Shown: positions 10,524 through 20,760 of the stretch, piece after piece | Layout of the letters: every line of letters starts with the position of its first letter | Numbering within the stretch: position 1 is the stretch's first letter | Assembly: GCA_030581615.1 (NCBI GenBank) | Contig: JAKTTT010000002.1 | Location: 620,001 to 684,000, forward strand | Reading direction: 5' to 3' | DNA: 64,000 nucleotides | DNA from: Alloascoidea africana | Lineage: Eukaryota > Ascomycota > Alloascoideomycetes > Alloascoideales > Alloascoideaceae | Position numbers and translations under genes: made by a program | The notes under the pieces: generated by a model | What the model was told of the DNA's origin: nothing | The model's input: the letters and a program-made list of their open reading frames with translations, nothing else | The model's database searches: none

Positions 10524-12428
10524 TTACTGTTCTTCATAGTTTGCCTCATCAGCGTATTCAACGTCATCTTCATCATCAATACCAGCATCCTGGTATTGTT
10601 GATACTCGCTAATCAGGTCAGCCATGTTAGATTCAGCTTCAGTGAACTCCATCTCATCCATGCCTTCACTGGTGTACCAGTACAAGAAAGCCTTTCTACG
10701 GAACATGGCGCTGAATTGGTCACCAACTCTCTTGAAGAGCTCTTGGATTGACGTTGAGTTACCAACAAATGTGGCAGCCATGTCAAGGTCAGCGGGGGGA
10801 ACGGAACAGACAGCAGTTTGCACGTTGTTAGGGATCCATTCAACAAAGTATCCAGAGTTTCTGGTCTGGACATTCAGCATCTGGTCCTCAACCTCCTTGA
10901 CAGAGACCTTACCTCTGAAGAAAGTTGCAACAGTAAGATATCTACCGTTTCTTGGGTCAGAGGCAGCCATCATGTTCTTGGCATCAAACAGTTGCTGAGT
11001 CAACTCAGGAACAGTCAGGGCTCTGAAAGACCTTGAACCAATGGCGGTCAGAGGAGCATAGCCAACCATAAAGAAATGGAGACGTGGGAAAGGAACCAAG
11101 TTAACAGCAAGTTTACGCAAGTCACTGTTCAGCTCGCCGGGGTATCTGAGGGATGTGGTGACACCAGACATGACTGAGGAAACAAGTTTGTTAAGATCGT
11201 CGTAGGAAGGAGTGTTTAGCTTCAAGGTTCTCTGGCAAATGTCGTAGAGAGCCTCATTGTCGATACAGAAGGTCTCGTCGGAGTTTTCAACAAGTTGGTG
11301 GATGGAAAGCGTAGCATTATAAGGCTCAACAACTGTGTCGCTGACTTTTGGTGAGGGCAAGACAGAGAATGTAGCCATCATTCTGTCTGGGTACTCTTCA
11401 CGGATTTTTGAAATTAATAGAGTACCCATGCCGGAACCTGTACCACCGCCAAGGGAATGGGAGATCTGGAAACCTTGTAGCGAGTCGCATCCTTCTGCTT
11501 CTCGTCGAACAACATCTAGAACAGAGTCGACAAGCTCAGCACCTTCGGTGTAGTGGCCCTTGGCCCAGACATTGCCGGCACTGGCCTGGCCGAAAATGAA
11601 GTTGTCAGGGCGGAAGAGGTTGCCAAAGGCACCTGAGCGGACTTCGTCAATGGTGCCTGGTTCCAGATCAATGAGAAGAGATCGGGGAACATATTTCCCA
11701 CCATTAGCCTTAAGCAGAGAGACAAGGTTAGGATCATGCTTGAATGAATGTATCTGTAATACAAATAAACACCTACCTCGTTAAAGTAAACATTCAGGCG
11801 GTCCTTCTGGAGGTCAGTACCTTTGAATCTGGATATTCAACAGAATGAGCATGTTAGTTATGAGGAGCTAGTTGGGAGAGTAAAAAAAGGAAGGGAAAAG
11901 TGCAGGGGAATGTTGCATACGCTCCTGATTGGTCAATGCCATGTTCACTACAGATGGTTTGCCTGTTGAAATGAAAATGTTAGTCGTCGTGTAAACAAGA
12001 GGCGAAGGGCAAGGCCGGATTTATTTACCAGAAGGCAGCACCCTATAGAGACATCGAGATGTTAGTGATTTGGTGGAGAGGAAACGATTTCGAGCAGCGA
12101 GAATGATCAGTTTAACAAGGCCAGATATGACGGAAAACTCAAAAAATGGCCACGTTGAGATGCAACAAACTGCTGGTTAAATCAAAAACAAAACAAGGCG
12201 CTTACAATCTGATTACCGCATTGGCCTGTGGAAAGATGGATCTGGAAAAAAAAAGAGAAAGATATTGTTAGTGTTTCGATTCGTTGATAGTTCCCCCCTT
12301 GTGAAGAAACAGCCCTGCGAATACAGAACGAGTGATCTGGGTATACAATCTGCTGATCTTGTCGCGAGCAGAAGGCGCGTAGGCCGTGTCTCCACTCCCA
12401 CTCAATCAGGACATACGATTTCTCTCAT
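10524..12428 (-). CDS. TUB2: Beta-tubulin, six coding exons
   Basis: The exons are complement(10524-11708, 11777-11828, 11921-11962, 12029-12042, 12206-12241, 12417-12428), giving 446 residues. The protein starts [20 protein letters not shown] and carries the GTP-binding GGGTGSGMG loop and an acidic C-terminal tail ending ANYEEQ. Exon 1 is 12 nt (MREI plus the autoregulatory context) and exon 3 is 14 nt. All phases close and each intron has a GT donor and AG acceptor; most show a CTAAC branch. Beta-tubulin pairs with alpha-tubulin to form microtubules. The sequence SDETFCID keeps Glu198 and Phe200 (standard numbering), the form associated with benzimidazole sensitivity in fungi. The protein is one residue shorter than usual in the loop after HGID. 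The gene is convergent with TIF3 and divergent from the Pom33-like gene. Confidence 0.96.
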
Positions 12429-12691
12429 TATGACTTTGGGGGACCAGAATACAATTGGGGGCTAGAAACGCGACAAGAGTGGTGAACAGTAACAGCGGAA
12501 GGAGGAAAAAAAGCGAAAACGACGAGGAGCCAAAAGCAAAAAAAAGAAAACACGGGAACGCGGTTGCTGCGACAACGCGTTCACCTTCTACATGTGCTTC
12601 CCGGGAGTTGCGGAGCACAATTTCCGGAAACTGCTTCTTCATTGTCCCTTGGGATAGAGTTGGAGTCTAAGATTTAGCCCCAGTATCGCAA

Positions 12692-13627
12692 ATGCCCCCG
12701 TCAACTGCCAATCCGGCCAGGTCCCTGTTACGGGTATGTCTCATCGCAAAGGAGTGGTTGCACACTGATATCTAATGTGTTACAGGCCGATAAATTCGTT
12801 TGGTTTCTAGGTACTTTTTCGTCCCTGGCGTTTAGCAAGTGCTTGTTCATTGATCTAACCTCTTCTACTTTCACTCCAACTCAGGCCATGTTTTCACATT
12901 TACCAGTACTTTTTGGTACGTCTTGAGCTGTCAATTTGCACGTCGAGGTTCGAAATATCCGAATTTTTTCTATCAGCTTTCTCTTGGTGCTGTAATGTTC
13001 ACGTACATTGAGGTTCTCTACAAAACGTTTCGTGATACAAGAGTTGAAGACAGAAGTTGGTACAAGATCGTTCGAAATGGCAATTTTCAGTATTGTATAT
13101 TGGCATTATTGTGGTTTTTCGCTCAACCCACATTGTCAATTCTATTACCATTTGCAGTTTACTCTTTTGTTCATTCGATCACATACATGAGAACCAATGT
13201 TCTCCCTCTTTTAGGCCATGATCCAAATTCACAATTAGCCCAAACGATCAAAGTAATTGTTGTTAAGAACTCTGATCAGATAATGTCCTTTGCATCGAGC
13301 TTAGAGTTTGTCTATCTTATAACGCTTCTACTTTCTTGTCTTACATTCAACCTCAGGCTTATGGTCTCGAATCTCGTCAAAACTTTTGCTTATATTGTTT
13401 TCATTCGGTTCAGATATGATGAGTCTCCATATATGAAGGCGATTGTGCATACATGGAAATCCAGAATGGATGATTGGATCCTTAATGGGAACATCCCATA
13501 TCTACCAATTGGTGTTCCCCAAGGAATGAAGGATACTTGGTTAGGAACCAAGAGATTTGTAGAGATCTACATTTACAAAGGTATTCAACTGCCAGCTCCA
13601 AAACCCAGCAGAAAGCAAAGAAAGTAG
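12692..13627 (+). CDS. POM33: Pom33/Per33 (TMEM33 family) membrane protein, three exons
   Basis: The exons are 12692-12733, 12786-12810 and 12885-13627, giving 269 residues. The second exon, of 25 nt, encodes ADKFVWFL and is followed by GHVFTFTSTFWYVLS, restoring the first membrane segment of the family. Several hydrophobic segments follow, then RTNVLPLLGHDPNSQ and a basic tail ending KPSRKQRK. Pom33 and Per33 of Saccharomyces are ER and nuclear-envelope proteins that help place new nuclear pores; human TMEM33 is the homologue. The length fits (Pom33 is 279 aa). The start is only 263 bp from the TUB2 start, so the two genes share a divergent promoter. Confidence 0.85.
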
Positions 13628-13703
13628 AGCAGGAAGTTCAATGTTAAAGGTCTATAGATAAATGTATCATTCTAAATAAAGAGGTACTCAGGAAACTAAA
13701 CCA

Positions 13704-15224
13704 TTATAACTTTTCCCAATGAAACCTGGAAATATGGAAATCTTTATTCGCAACAGCATCTATCAAGGTGTATGCAATAGCCTTTGGAGGCGGGAGCACA
13801 AGCTCACTGTTGATCTTTTCCACATCTAGATCGGCAGGTAGTTGAACCGATGATGGGTCTTCTTTGTTCTTTGCAATTAGCAAGGCTTTTTTAACAAGAT
13901 CCAAATCGAACCATTTTGCATCCAAAAGTTCTTTATCGTGTTCCAAAAAAATCGTTTCATTTTCCGCCTTGCTGAATTCCTCAGTTTGTGCAATACATCC
14001 CAACATGAGGTTTGCTGGGAAGGGCCAAGGTTGAGTAGAGTGGATTATGACTCGGTTTGCAATGACGCCAGTTTCCTCCCAAATTTCTCTTCTTGTTGCG
14101 TCTTCAATAGACTCGCTCGGTTCGATAAACCCAGCTACACAGCTGTAAATTTTGACACTCTTTGGGAATCGCTTGTTGCGCGCAAGTAGAATCTTATCTC
14201 CTGTAGAGTTGATCGTCGCAACGATAATCACAACATCTGTTCTCGGGAAATGGACATTTGTGATTCCATTTCTTGTAGGACAGTCTTTTGCAGGTTTCCT
14301 TCTCAAAATTTTGTACGTCTCCTTGGTTTGGGGATCTTGAACCGAAATGAAGCCACTAGCCCGGTCTGTCAACGGACAGATCAGTTTATTCCCGCCATTT
14401 ATAACCATTTGGCGGGCTCCACATCCAGCACAGAATCGATTGCGGAATAACCAATCGATATACATCCGCCCGTGAGCCATGAAAGCCGCATCCTCTGAAT
14501 TTAAAGACAGAGCTTGGTAAGTGCCCAGGGGAAACGTAACGCCGTCTTTCTCGAGCTTTTGTACCAATTGCTGCACATTAGATTGAACCTCAATAGCATT
14601 ATTGTAAAACTCGCTAGAATCGTATGAAAATTCTCCTTGCTTTTCGTCAGCGTCTTGGACAAGTTCTTTATTCTCGATATCACTAATGTCCAATGCAAAG
14701 TAAGGTCGTCCTCTGTAGGTGCTTTTGTCTCCTTTTGCTCTGTATTCAAAAACAGGTTCGGTCTCGATGTCTGTTTCATCAATACCTAGAAACACCAGGA
14801 TGGGGTTGTACACGCTCGAGTCCCACTGCTTTATAGATTCCGCCTCATCTCTCGTTTTGAATGGATTTTCAAGAATGTGCTTCACGCTGCTATACCCGAC
14901 CCAGTGAAGGCTTCCTGGTTTCGGCTTTCGGCTAGAGCTAGAACTAGAACTGGAACTAGAACTGTTGGAACCATCTAGTCTAACAGCAGGATTCAGCTTT
15001 CTGAACAGAAGAAATCGTGTGGTTGGTGCGGTCAATGCATCGCTGAGAAAGGCGTAATCTACACGCAAGAACGATACTCGGTTCAGTCTTGAGCCTCCAT
15101 AGTAGTTGACAACCTCCGGACCAAACTTGTCGATGAGTTTTTTACTCTGGACCACAGTGTCTGAACCCTGGTGGTAGTGATAACTCGTGCTTTCGATTTC
15201 GCTTTCGCTTTCGCTCTTCACCAT
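13704..15224 (-). CDS. NPY1: Peroxisomal-type NADH pyrophosphatase (Nudix hydrolase)
   Basis: This single-exon gene encodes 506 residues. The order is an N-terminal domain, a zinc ribbon with Cys266, Cys269, Cys284 and Cys316 (FCAGCGARQMV), and a Nudix domain. The Nudix box at residues 366-388 fits G-x5-E-x7-REUxEExGU, with the core ATRREIWEETGV. The family signature QPWPFPANLMLGC follows directly and distinguishes NADH/NAD-cap hydrolases (Npy1, NUDT12, bacterial NudC) from other Nudix enzymes. The enzyme splits NADH to NMNH and AMP. A run of about twelve serines near residue 90 is encoded by a repeat at about 14934-14972. The C-terminus is EKL, only a weak match to a peroxisomal PTS1 signal, so location is uncertain. 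Saccharomyces Npy1 is 384 aa; the excess is N-terminal and in linkers. Confidence 0.92.
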   Translation of the reverse strand: MVKSESESEIESTSYHYHQGSDTVVQSKKLIDKFGPEVVNYYGGSRLNRVSFLRVDYAFLSDALTAPTTRFLLFRKLNPAVRLDGSNSSSSSSSSSSSRKPKPGSLHWVGYSSVKHILENPFKTRDEAESIKQWDSSVYNPILVFLGIDETDIETEPVFEYRAKGDKSTYRGRPYFALDISDIENKELVQDADEKQGEFSYDSSEFYNNAIEVQSNVQQLVQKLEKDGVTFPLGTYQALSLNSEDAAFMAHGRMYIDWLFRNRFCAGCGARQMVINGGNKLICPLTDRASGFISVQDPQTKETYKILRRKPAKDCPTRNGITNVHFPRTDVVIIVATINSTGDKILLARNKRFPKSVKIYSCVAGFIEPSESIEDATRREIWEETGVIANRVIIHSTQPWPFPANLMLGCIAQTEEFSKAENETIFLEHDKELLDAKWFDLDLVKKALLIAKNKEDPSSVQLPADLDVEKINSELVLPPPKAIAYTLIDAVANKDFHISRFHWEKL

Positions 15225-15850
15225 CTCGAAGATCCCAAAGTATTCTTATTCTTGGGTGTATTCGGAGAAGATAAGAAGGAGTGCGGGGAAACAAATACCA
15301 TCTGGAAATGGTACAATTGCTACCTCTTCAAATCTTCAACTGGGAGTAATGTTCAGACACCAACACAAAAGTGAAGTTTTGTCTACATGAAACATTTGTT
15401 CTAAACTGTTCGTTCTAATAATGTTTTTGTTCTCGAGACAGAAAAAACAATGTTATCTATATCGACTGGAAACAGTTAATCAAGCCAACTCGAGATAAAC
15501 ACAACCACAAAATAGGTATGAAACGATTGACAAGTTTCTGGATAAAGTTTCCTATCGCTTCCGAACCTGAAGTTTTCTTATCCGCTTCAAACATCAAATA
15601 TCCTTCTTTTTGAGGTTTTTAATGGAAACACCACCAAGACTGACAGCGAATGCCCTAAATCACGTGCGCAATATAGGGCTTTATTGGATTACTGCTGTTT
15701 GTGGAATTAAGCGTTACGTTCCTGGATCTGCACTTTGTGCGTATACTTCAGCACGCTCATCCGTATCAGCGAGATGGGAGTAAGCGGGGAGTCTCTCAAC
15801 ATTGTGCTATCAGTTGTGGTTTTTACAACTTCTAATACGCAACCAGAAAA
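15225..15850. promoter_or_regulatory. divergent promoter region between NPY1 and RPL6
   Basis: The 626 bases lie between two start codons on opposite strands. I see no RNA gene and no conserved coding. A ribosomal-protein promoter should lie in the right half, but I cannot assign a specific factor site. Confidence 0.5.
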
Positions 15851-16781
15851 ATGTCTACTCGAACTAAGCAAATCGGCGGTGTAAGTGTTGTACTTTATAT
15901 TTTATGGTACGCGACATAGGGTAGAGGATTTGGCATTTGTGCTATGATTATGGAGTAGGAAGCAGTACAAGAAAGATAACAGTACCTCAAATGTTAGTCA
16001 TATCTATCAGATATCGAGAAACATCACTGGATGAAAGATCACAAGAGAAACCAAAAATACATCAAGCTTGTTGATTTTCAATAATACGATCTATTATAAC
16101 GATAACTGCTTACTCCCTGTCATTCTCAAACCCTATTGTCGCGTTGCTTTTGTCTGCTCATCGCACATGTTCCTTTTTTTTGCTAACTAGCCCCTGTGTA
16201 TCTAGTCCAAGAACGGAGGAGAACGAGTTGTCTCAACTTCCAAACCTTCTAAATGGTACCCAGCTGAAGATGTTCCTGTTCCCAAACAAACTAGAAAAGC
16301 GGAGCGACCCCAGAAGCTACGACCGTCTATTCAACCAGGCACCGTGCTCATCATCCTCGCAGGTCGATTCCGCGGCAAGAAGGTCATTTACATCAAGCCT
16401 CTCGAAGACAATACCCTTCTCGTTTCGGGTCCCTTCAGCGTTAACGGAGTGCCACTACGACGCGTAAACGCCCGATACGTGATTGCGACCTCAACAAGAA
16501 TTTCCGTTGATTCTGTTGATGCTGCGAAATTCAACGTTTCGTATTTTTCACGAGAAAAGAGTTCAAAGGGCTCCAAACCAAACGAGGCTGAGTTTTTTGG
16601 AGATTCTGACAAATCAGGCGCCCCTTTGAAGAAGGAAATTCAAGAAGAACGGATCCAAGATCAGAAGAAGGTTGATAAAGAATTACTCAAGGAGATAAAG
16701 AAGATTCCTTTGCTTAAGCAATACCTCGCTGCATCTTTCAGCTTGAAGAAAGGTGATAGACCGCATTTGATGAAGTTTTAG
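15851..16781 (+). CDS. RPL6: 60S ribosomal protein eL6, two exons
   Basis: The exons are 15851-15880 and 16206-16781, giving 201 residues starting [19 protein letters not shown]. The core [18 protein letters not shown] and [15 protein letters not shown] is the conserved KOW-like fold of eL6, a large-subunit protein. The intron is 325 bp, long for this window, with donor GTAAGT and branch GCTAAC. Two AG acceptors stand 15 nt apart; using the first would insert an in-frame stop, so the second, at 16204-16205, must be used. The tail after residue 140 is Lys-rich. I looked for an intron-encoded snoRNA and saw no convincing C/D or H/ACA boxes. Confidence 0.95.
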
Positions 16782-17174
16782 CTTTATTTTTGTTTTTTCT
16801 ATTTTTGTTTATTGTTTTTTGATCATCTTTGATAACTAAGTAATGATAGTTTGTACATTGTGTCCTCATCGCCTATCCCATTGAGTTTTGACTGGGCAGA
16901 TGTGGGGAAATCCTCCCAACTTTTTTTTTTTCACTCATACCCCATTTTCATAATTTTTTTTTTTTTCTTTCTTTAATCTGGAATCCGTTTGTTAGTGCTT
17001 GTGTCCTCTGCTAAATATCCATAGTTTATTGTTGGCTTTAATCGGAACCTTAGACATGTTTCAGACACACGTTCACGGTCGGGCGTATGGGTGTTGTTGT
17101 CTCCCCAGGACATCTGCAATCCCTCCAGAAATCAAAGACAGAAATCAAAGACAGAAAGATAGACAACCCAGTAG
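16782..17174. promoter_or_regulatory. RPL6 3' region and ENG1 promoter
   Basis: These 393 bases contain T-rich tracts typical of a yeast 3' end (16788-16840, 16918-16980) and then the start-proximal region of the glucanase gene. No gene is visible. Confidence 0.5.
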
Positions 17175-19682
17175 ATGAGGGATCTGACAGCGTGGATCCC
17201 GGTGCTGCTGCTCGCCAGCGGCTGGACACTCTCGTCGAGGCTGCCCGAGGCATACTACTCTTCTCTGATCGAACGGCGGTCCACCGCTATAGCATCCGTG
17301 GAGCCCACGGAGCCCGGGGCTGTCCTCCCAGGGCTGGCACAGGAGAGCAACCTCCCTTTGGACACTTCACCGTTGCTGGAGCAGATACAACAGGAGGCCC
17401 TCGCAGACAACGTTTACAGCACTTTCCCGGCCTTTTCGTTCCTCGGAGTCATATTCGACAAGATGCAAAAGTTTTTCCATATCCACAGGCTTGGCAATTC
17501 GGACCCAGAGAGCTCTGGCGGTGTTCCGTTCTACGACACCACCTTGACGGCGGGCTTCTCAGGAGACCCCTTCCAGATCCCAGTGGCGACCAACTCGCCC
17601 CTGGCACGCTTCCAACGAAGAAACCATCCACTAAAAGTCGCGTCCGGGGTGTCTGTGGCGAACCAGGGCCCAATCCAGACAAACAAGTTCTATGCAAACC
17701 TGCTGGTGGGATCCCGAACAGACCCCGTGTACTTGCACCCTTACAGCGTGTGGTGGAGCAAAATCGATGGCGTGTACGGTCTGGCAATATCGCACACAGA
17801 CCGTTCGCAGCTGGTGTATGGCGAGCACTACTACTTCAATCCCGTAGGCATCAAGTCGCTTGTGCTGTCGTCGCCGTCGCTCAACGACCGCATGACAATT
17901 GAAGTGAACTCGCCAGACCAGTTTTCAGTCAACCTCAAGCTGGTGCAACCGGGGACTGGTGCTATCTTGACACCACTTTCCATGGGAAGTGGATTCGTAA
18001 CAGGTGTCTACGATAAGATGGTCCCCGAGGTTGTATCCCAGGTTGGCTTTGTGAGCGCAAAACCCGCCGGCAATGGCAATGGCAATGGCCGTGTACAAAA
18101 GTACTACTTGAAGCTGGAAGACCAGCGGACCTGGGTCATGTATGTGTCTGCCCCAGACCCTCGACAATTGCAAAGTCTCACGTTCAGACTGCGAGATTCG
18201 CGACACTTTACGGGTTCTCTTGCTATTGACGGACTCGTTGTGCAAGTGGCCGAGATGCCCAACAAGGACGCGGAATCTGCCTACGATAGAGCCGCGGGCA
18301 TGTATGTCACCGGTGCGAGCGTTTCAGCCAACGTTGCAAACTCCGTGGGAGGCACCTACGGTATCAATTTTGACACCAAGGGAAGCAGCAGCTCAGGATG
18401 TCCTCTTGTTTTTGCGTTGCCCCATCACGTTGCGACGTTTGTACCCGCTATGCAAAATTCGGCAACAGGTGCAAATCTGGACGATATGGTTTGTGGAGCG
18501 ATGAAGGGTTACTTGACGAGGTCGTTTGTCATGACTGTGAATTTCCCATCCGCTGGGTTTGAACCTGTGCGATTGGGTGCCTCTTCCGCAACATATAGCC
18601 AACAAGCGCTCAATCTGATTCACAATGTTGCTCTTAAAGAGGCGAATTATGACGTTGTCCAAATCACAAACCTGGACTCGATGTATTTTGGTGGCAAGTC
18701 CGTGGACAAGTTTGCCTATTTGTTATACACTCTCCATAACATTGTGAAGGATCGTACTGCCAGTAGGGCTCTATTGGAGAAGCTCAAGAGCGCAATGGAT
18801 CGGTATATTCAGAATCGCCAGATTAACCCATTGGTCTACGATACGACTTATAAAGGTCTGATTTCACGGGCTGGGGTCGATGGGGATCCAAATGCAGACT
18901 TTGGCAACAGTTATTATAACGACCATCATTTCCATTATGCGTATTTCATTCATGCCGCTGCGATTGTGGGCATGGTGGATCGTGATTTTGGCGGTAATTG
19001 GTTGGCTCAGAACTCACAATGGGTAAACAACCTTGTTCGAGACGTTGCGAATCCTTCCAAACAGGATTTTTTTTTCCCTGTGTCTAGATCCTTTGATTGG
19101 TTTATGGGACATTCCTGGGCCAAGGGACTTTTCCCCAGTGCAGATGGTAAAGATGAGGAATCTTCTTCGGAAGATTACAACTTTGCATATGCGATGAAAT
19201 GTTGGGCAATGGTGATTCAGGATCCTGCAATGGAGGCACGCGCAAACATTATGCTTTCAGTTCTTAAACAATCCATCAATTCCTACATGTTAATGACAAA
19301 TGATAACAAGATCCAACCTCCAAATTTCATCAAGAATAAAGTTGCAGGAATCACTTTTGAAAACAAGTGTGATTATACAACCTATTTTGGGAACAATCCT
19401 GAATTTATCCATGGTATTCACATGTTACCAATAACACCAATTTCTTCATTCATAAGATCCGAAAAATTCGTTAAAGAGGAATGGGATGAAAAATTACAAA
19501 ACATTATTGATAAAGTGGATAGTGGTTGGAAAGGTGTACTCATGTTAAACAGGGCAATATATGATCCGAAAATTGCTTGGAATTTTTTCGCAAATGATGG
19601 ATTTAAAGATAAATGGTTGGATGATGGTATGACCAGAACTTGGTCTTTGGCATATATTGCTGGAGTTGGTGGTGCAAATTGA
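17175..19682 (+). CDS. ENG1: Secreted endo-1,3-beta-glucanase, GH81 family
   Basis: This single-exon gene encodes 835 residues. The N-terminus (MRDLTAWIPVLLLASGWTLS) is a signal peptide. The rest is a GH81 catalytic module with NDHHFHYAYFIHAAAIVG, SFDWFMGHSWAKGLF and SEDYNFAYAMKCWAMV; the aspartate of the first block and the glutamates of the last are the presumed catalytic acid and base of the family. The enzyme cuts beta-1,3-glucan inside chains. Saccharomyces Eng1/Dse4 (1117 aa) is secreted and separates daughter cells, while Eng2/Acf2 (779 aa) lacks a signal peptide. This protein has the signal peptide but not the long Ser/Thr-rich region of Eng1. The first part of the gene is GC-rich and the last third is AT-rich. 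It is convergent with HRR25. Confidence 0.93.
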   Translation: MRDLTAWIPVLLLASGWTLSSRLPEAYYSSLIERRSTAIASVEPTEPGAVLPGLAQESNLPLDTSPLLEQIQQEALADNVYSTFPAFSFLGVIFDKMQKFFHIHRLGNSDPESSGGVPFYDTTLTAGFSGDPFQIPVATNSPLARFQRRNHPLKVASGVSVANQGPIQTNKFYANLLVGSRTDPVYLHPYSVWWSKIDGVYGLAISHTDRSQLVYGEHYYFNPVGIKSLVLSSPSLNDRMTIEVNSPDQFSVNLKLVQPGTGAILTPLSMGSGFVTGVYDKMVPEVVSQVGFVSAKPAGNGNGNGRVQKYYLKLEDQRTWVMYVSAPDPRQLQSLTFRLRDSRHFTGSLAIDGLVVQVAEMPNKDAESAYDRAAGMYVTGASVSANVANSVGGTYGINFDTKGSSSSGCPLVFALPHHVATFVPAMQNSATGANLDDMVCGAMKGYLTRSFVMTVNFPSAGFEPVRLGASSATYSQQALNLIHNVALKEANYDVVQITNLDSMYFGGKSVDKFAYLLYTLHNIVKDRTASRALLEKLKSAMDRYIQNRQINPLVYDTTYKGLISRAGVDGDPNADFGNSYYNDHHFHYAYFIHAAAIVGMVDRDFGGNWLAQNSQWVNNLVRDVANPSKQDFFFPVSRSFDWFMGHSWAKGLFPSADGKDEESSSEDYNFAYAMKCWAMVIQDPAMEARANIMLSVLKQSINSYMLMTNDNKIQPPNFIKNKVAGITFENKCDYTTYFGNNPEFIHGIHMLPITPISSFIRSEKFVKEEWDEKLQNIIDKVDSGWKGVLMLNRAIYDPKIAWNFFANDGFKDKWLDDGMTRTWSLAYIAGVGGAN

Positions 19683-20760
19683 TCTCAAATGCCTCTTAAC
19701 TATAACCTGAATTTTTTTTTCTTGTTTGTTTAGTTTTTTGTTTTTTGTTTTTTGTTTCTTGTCCTTATCATCTCATTTTGAACTTGGAAGTTGAAGAATT
19801 CCAACTATACATCTTCATCATTTGAACATTCATTCAATGTTCCTATCACTTAATACGTACTATCCTACATCTCCAATTTTCTTTTTTTTTTTACTGACAT
19901 ATACTTGTTAATTATTAGTAAATAGAATCAACTTACTGCCATCCTAATCGACTTTCTTATAATTTTTTCTTTCTCTCAGTACTTGTAATTCCATTCAGGA
20001 CAACTTCAACCTTCGCCCTATTTTCAATTAAACTCACACAATCTTTGATCCCCCATTATAGCCATTCTAAGTTAAATAAGGGGGAAAAGTTCAAAACAGC
20101 TCTTATCGATATCGATAGCAAAAAAGGACATAATGAACACGGCAACTAGGATAGAATGTACGGCTGATCAATAACAAATCGCTCAAAGCATATACTATTG
20201 AGTTGTATATAGCATATGCAAAACAGAAGGAGGACTTGGATTCAACCGCCAAGTATCAATTAATGCAAAAACATAAAACGAAGAATGAGAATCAAAAAAA
20301 AAAAATTAAAAAAAAATAAAAAATAAAAAAATTAACACTAATAAAAAAGACAAAGAAGCAAGAATATATTGAATCTAATAATGTATAAGGAGTAGGGAGC
20401 GCAGCAAATTTGAGGATTAAAAATCTTATCAAGAACGTAACAACGATCGATCACACAGCATGCCGCCGCCGTGGGACTGGAAACATTGAATCATTTTTCT
20501 GTTTTCTGATCGCGATCCGCAGACAACAAATAGTACTAGTATTGTGTGTGTTCTCAGTACAAAATGCTGTCTGGCAACAGTCTGTGGTTAACAAGAGTTG
20601 TAAAAGAAGAAAAAGAACAAGACAAATCCAAATCTCTTAAAATCTGAAAAAATCTGCTGTCAGCTATATGTAATGCGGGAAGCCAACTCTCAAAAAATCA
20701 AAGCAGTGTGTGGTTGCATTGAATCCAGAGTCTGAATATGGCAAGTTGTTGTCATCAGGT
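19683..20760. other. intergenic gap between convergent ENG1 and HRR25
   Basis: The 1078 AT-rich bases contain a strongly A-rich block at 20297-20345. No gene or RNA is recognisable. The A-rich block could serve replication or 3' end formation, but the sequence does not decide this. Confidence 0.5.

Noticed and set aside
15881-16205. snoRNA inside the RPL6 intron.
   Set aside because: No paired C and D boxes or H/ACA layout could be found.
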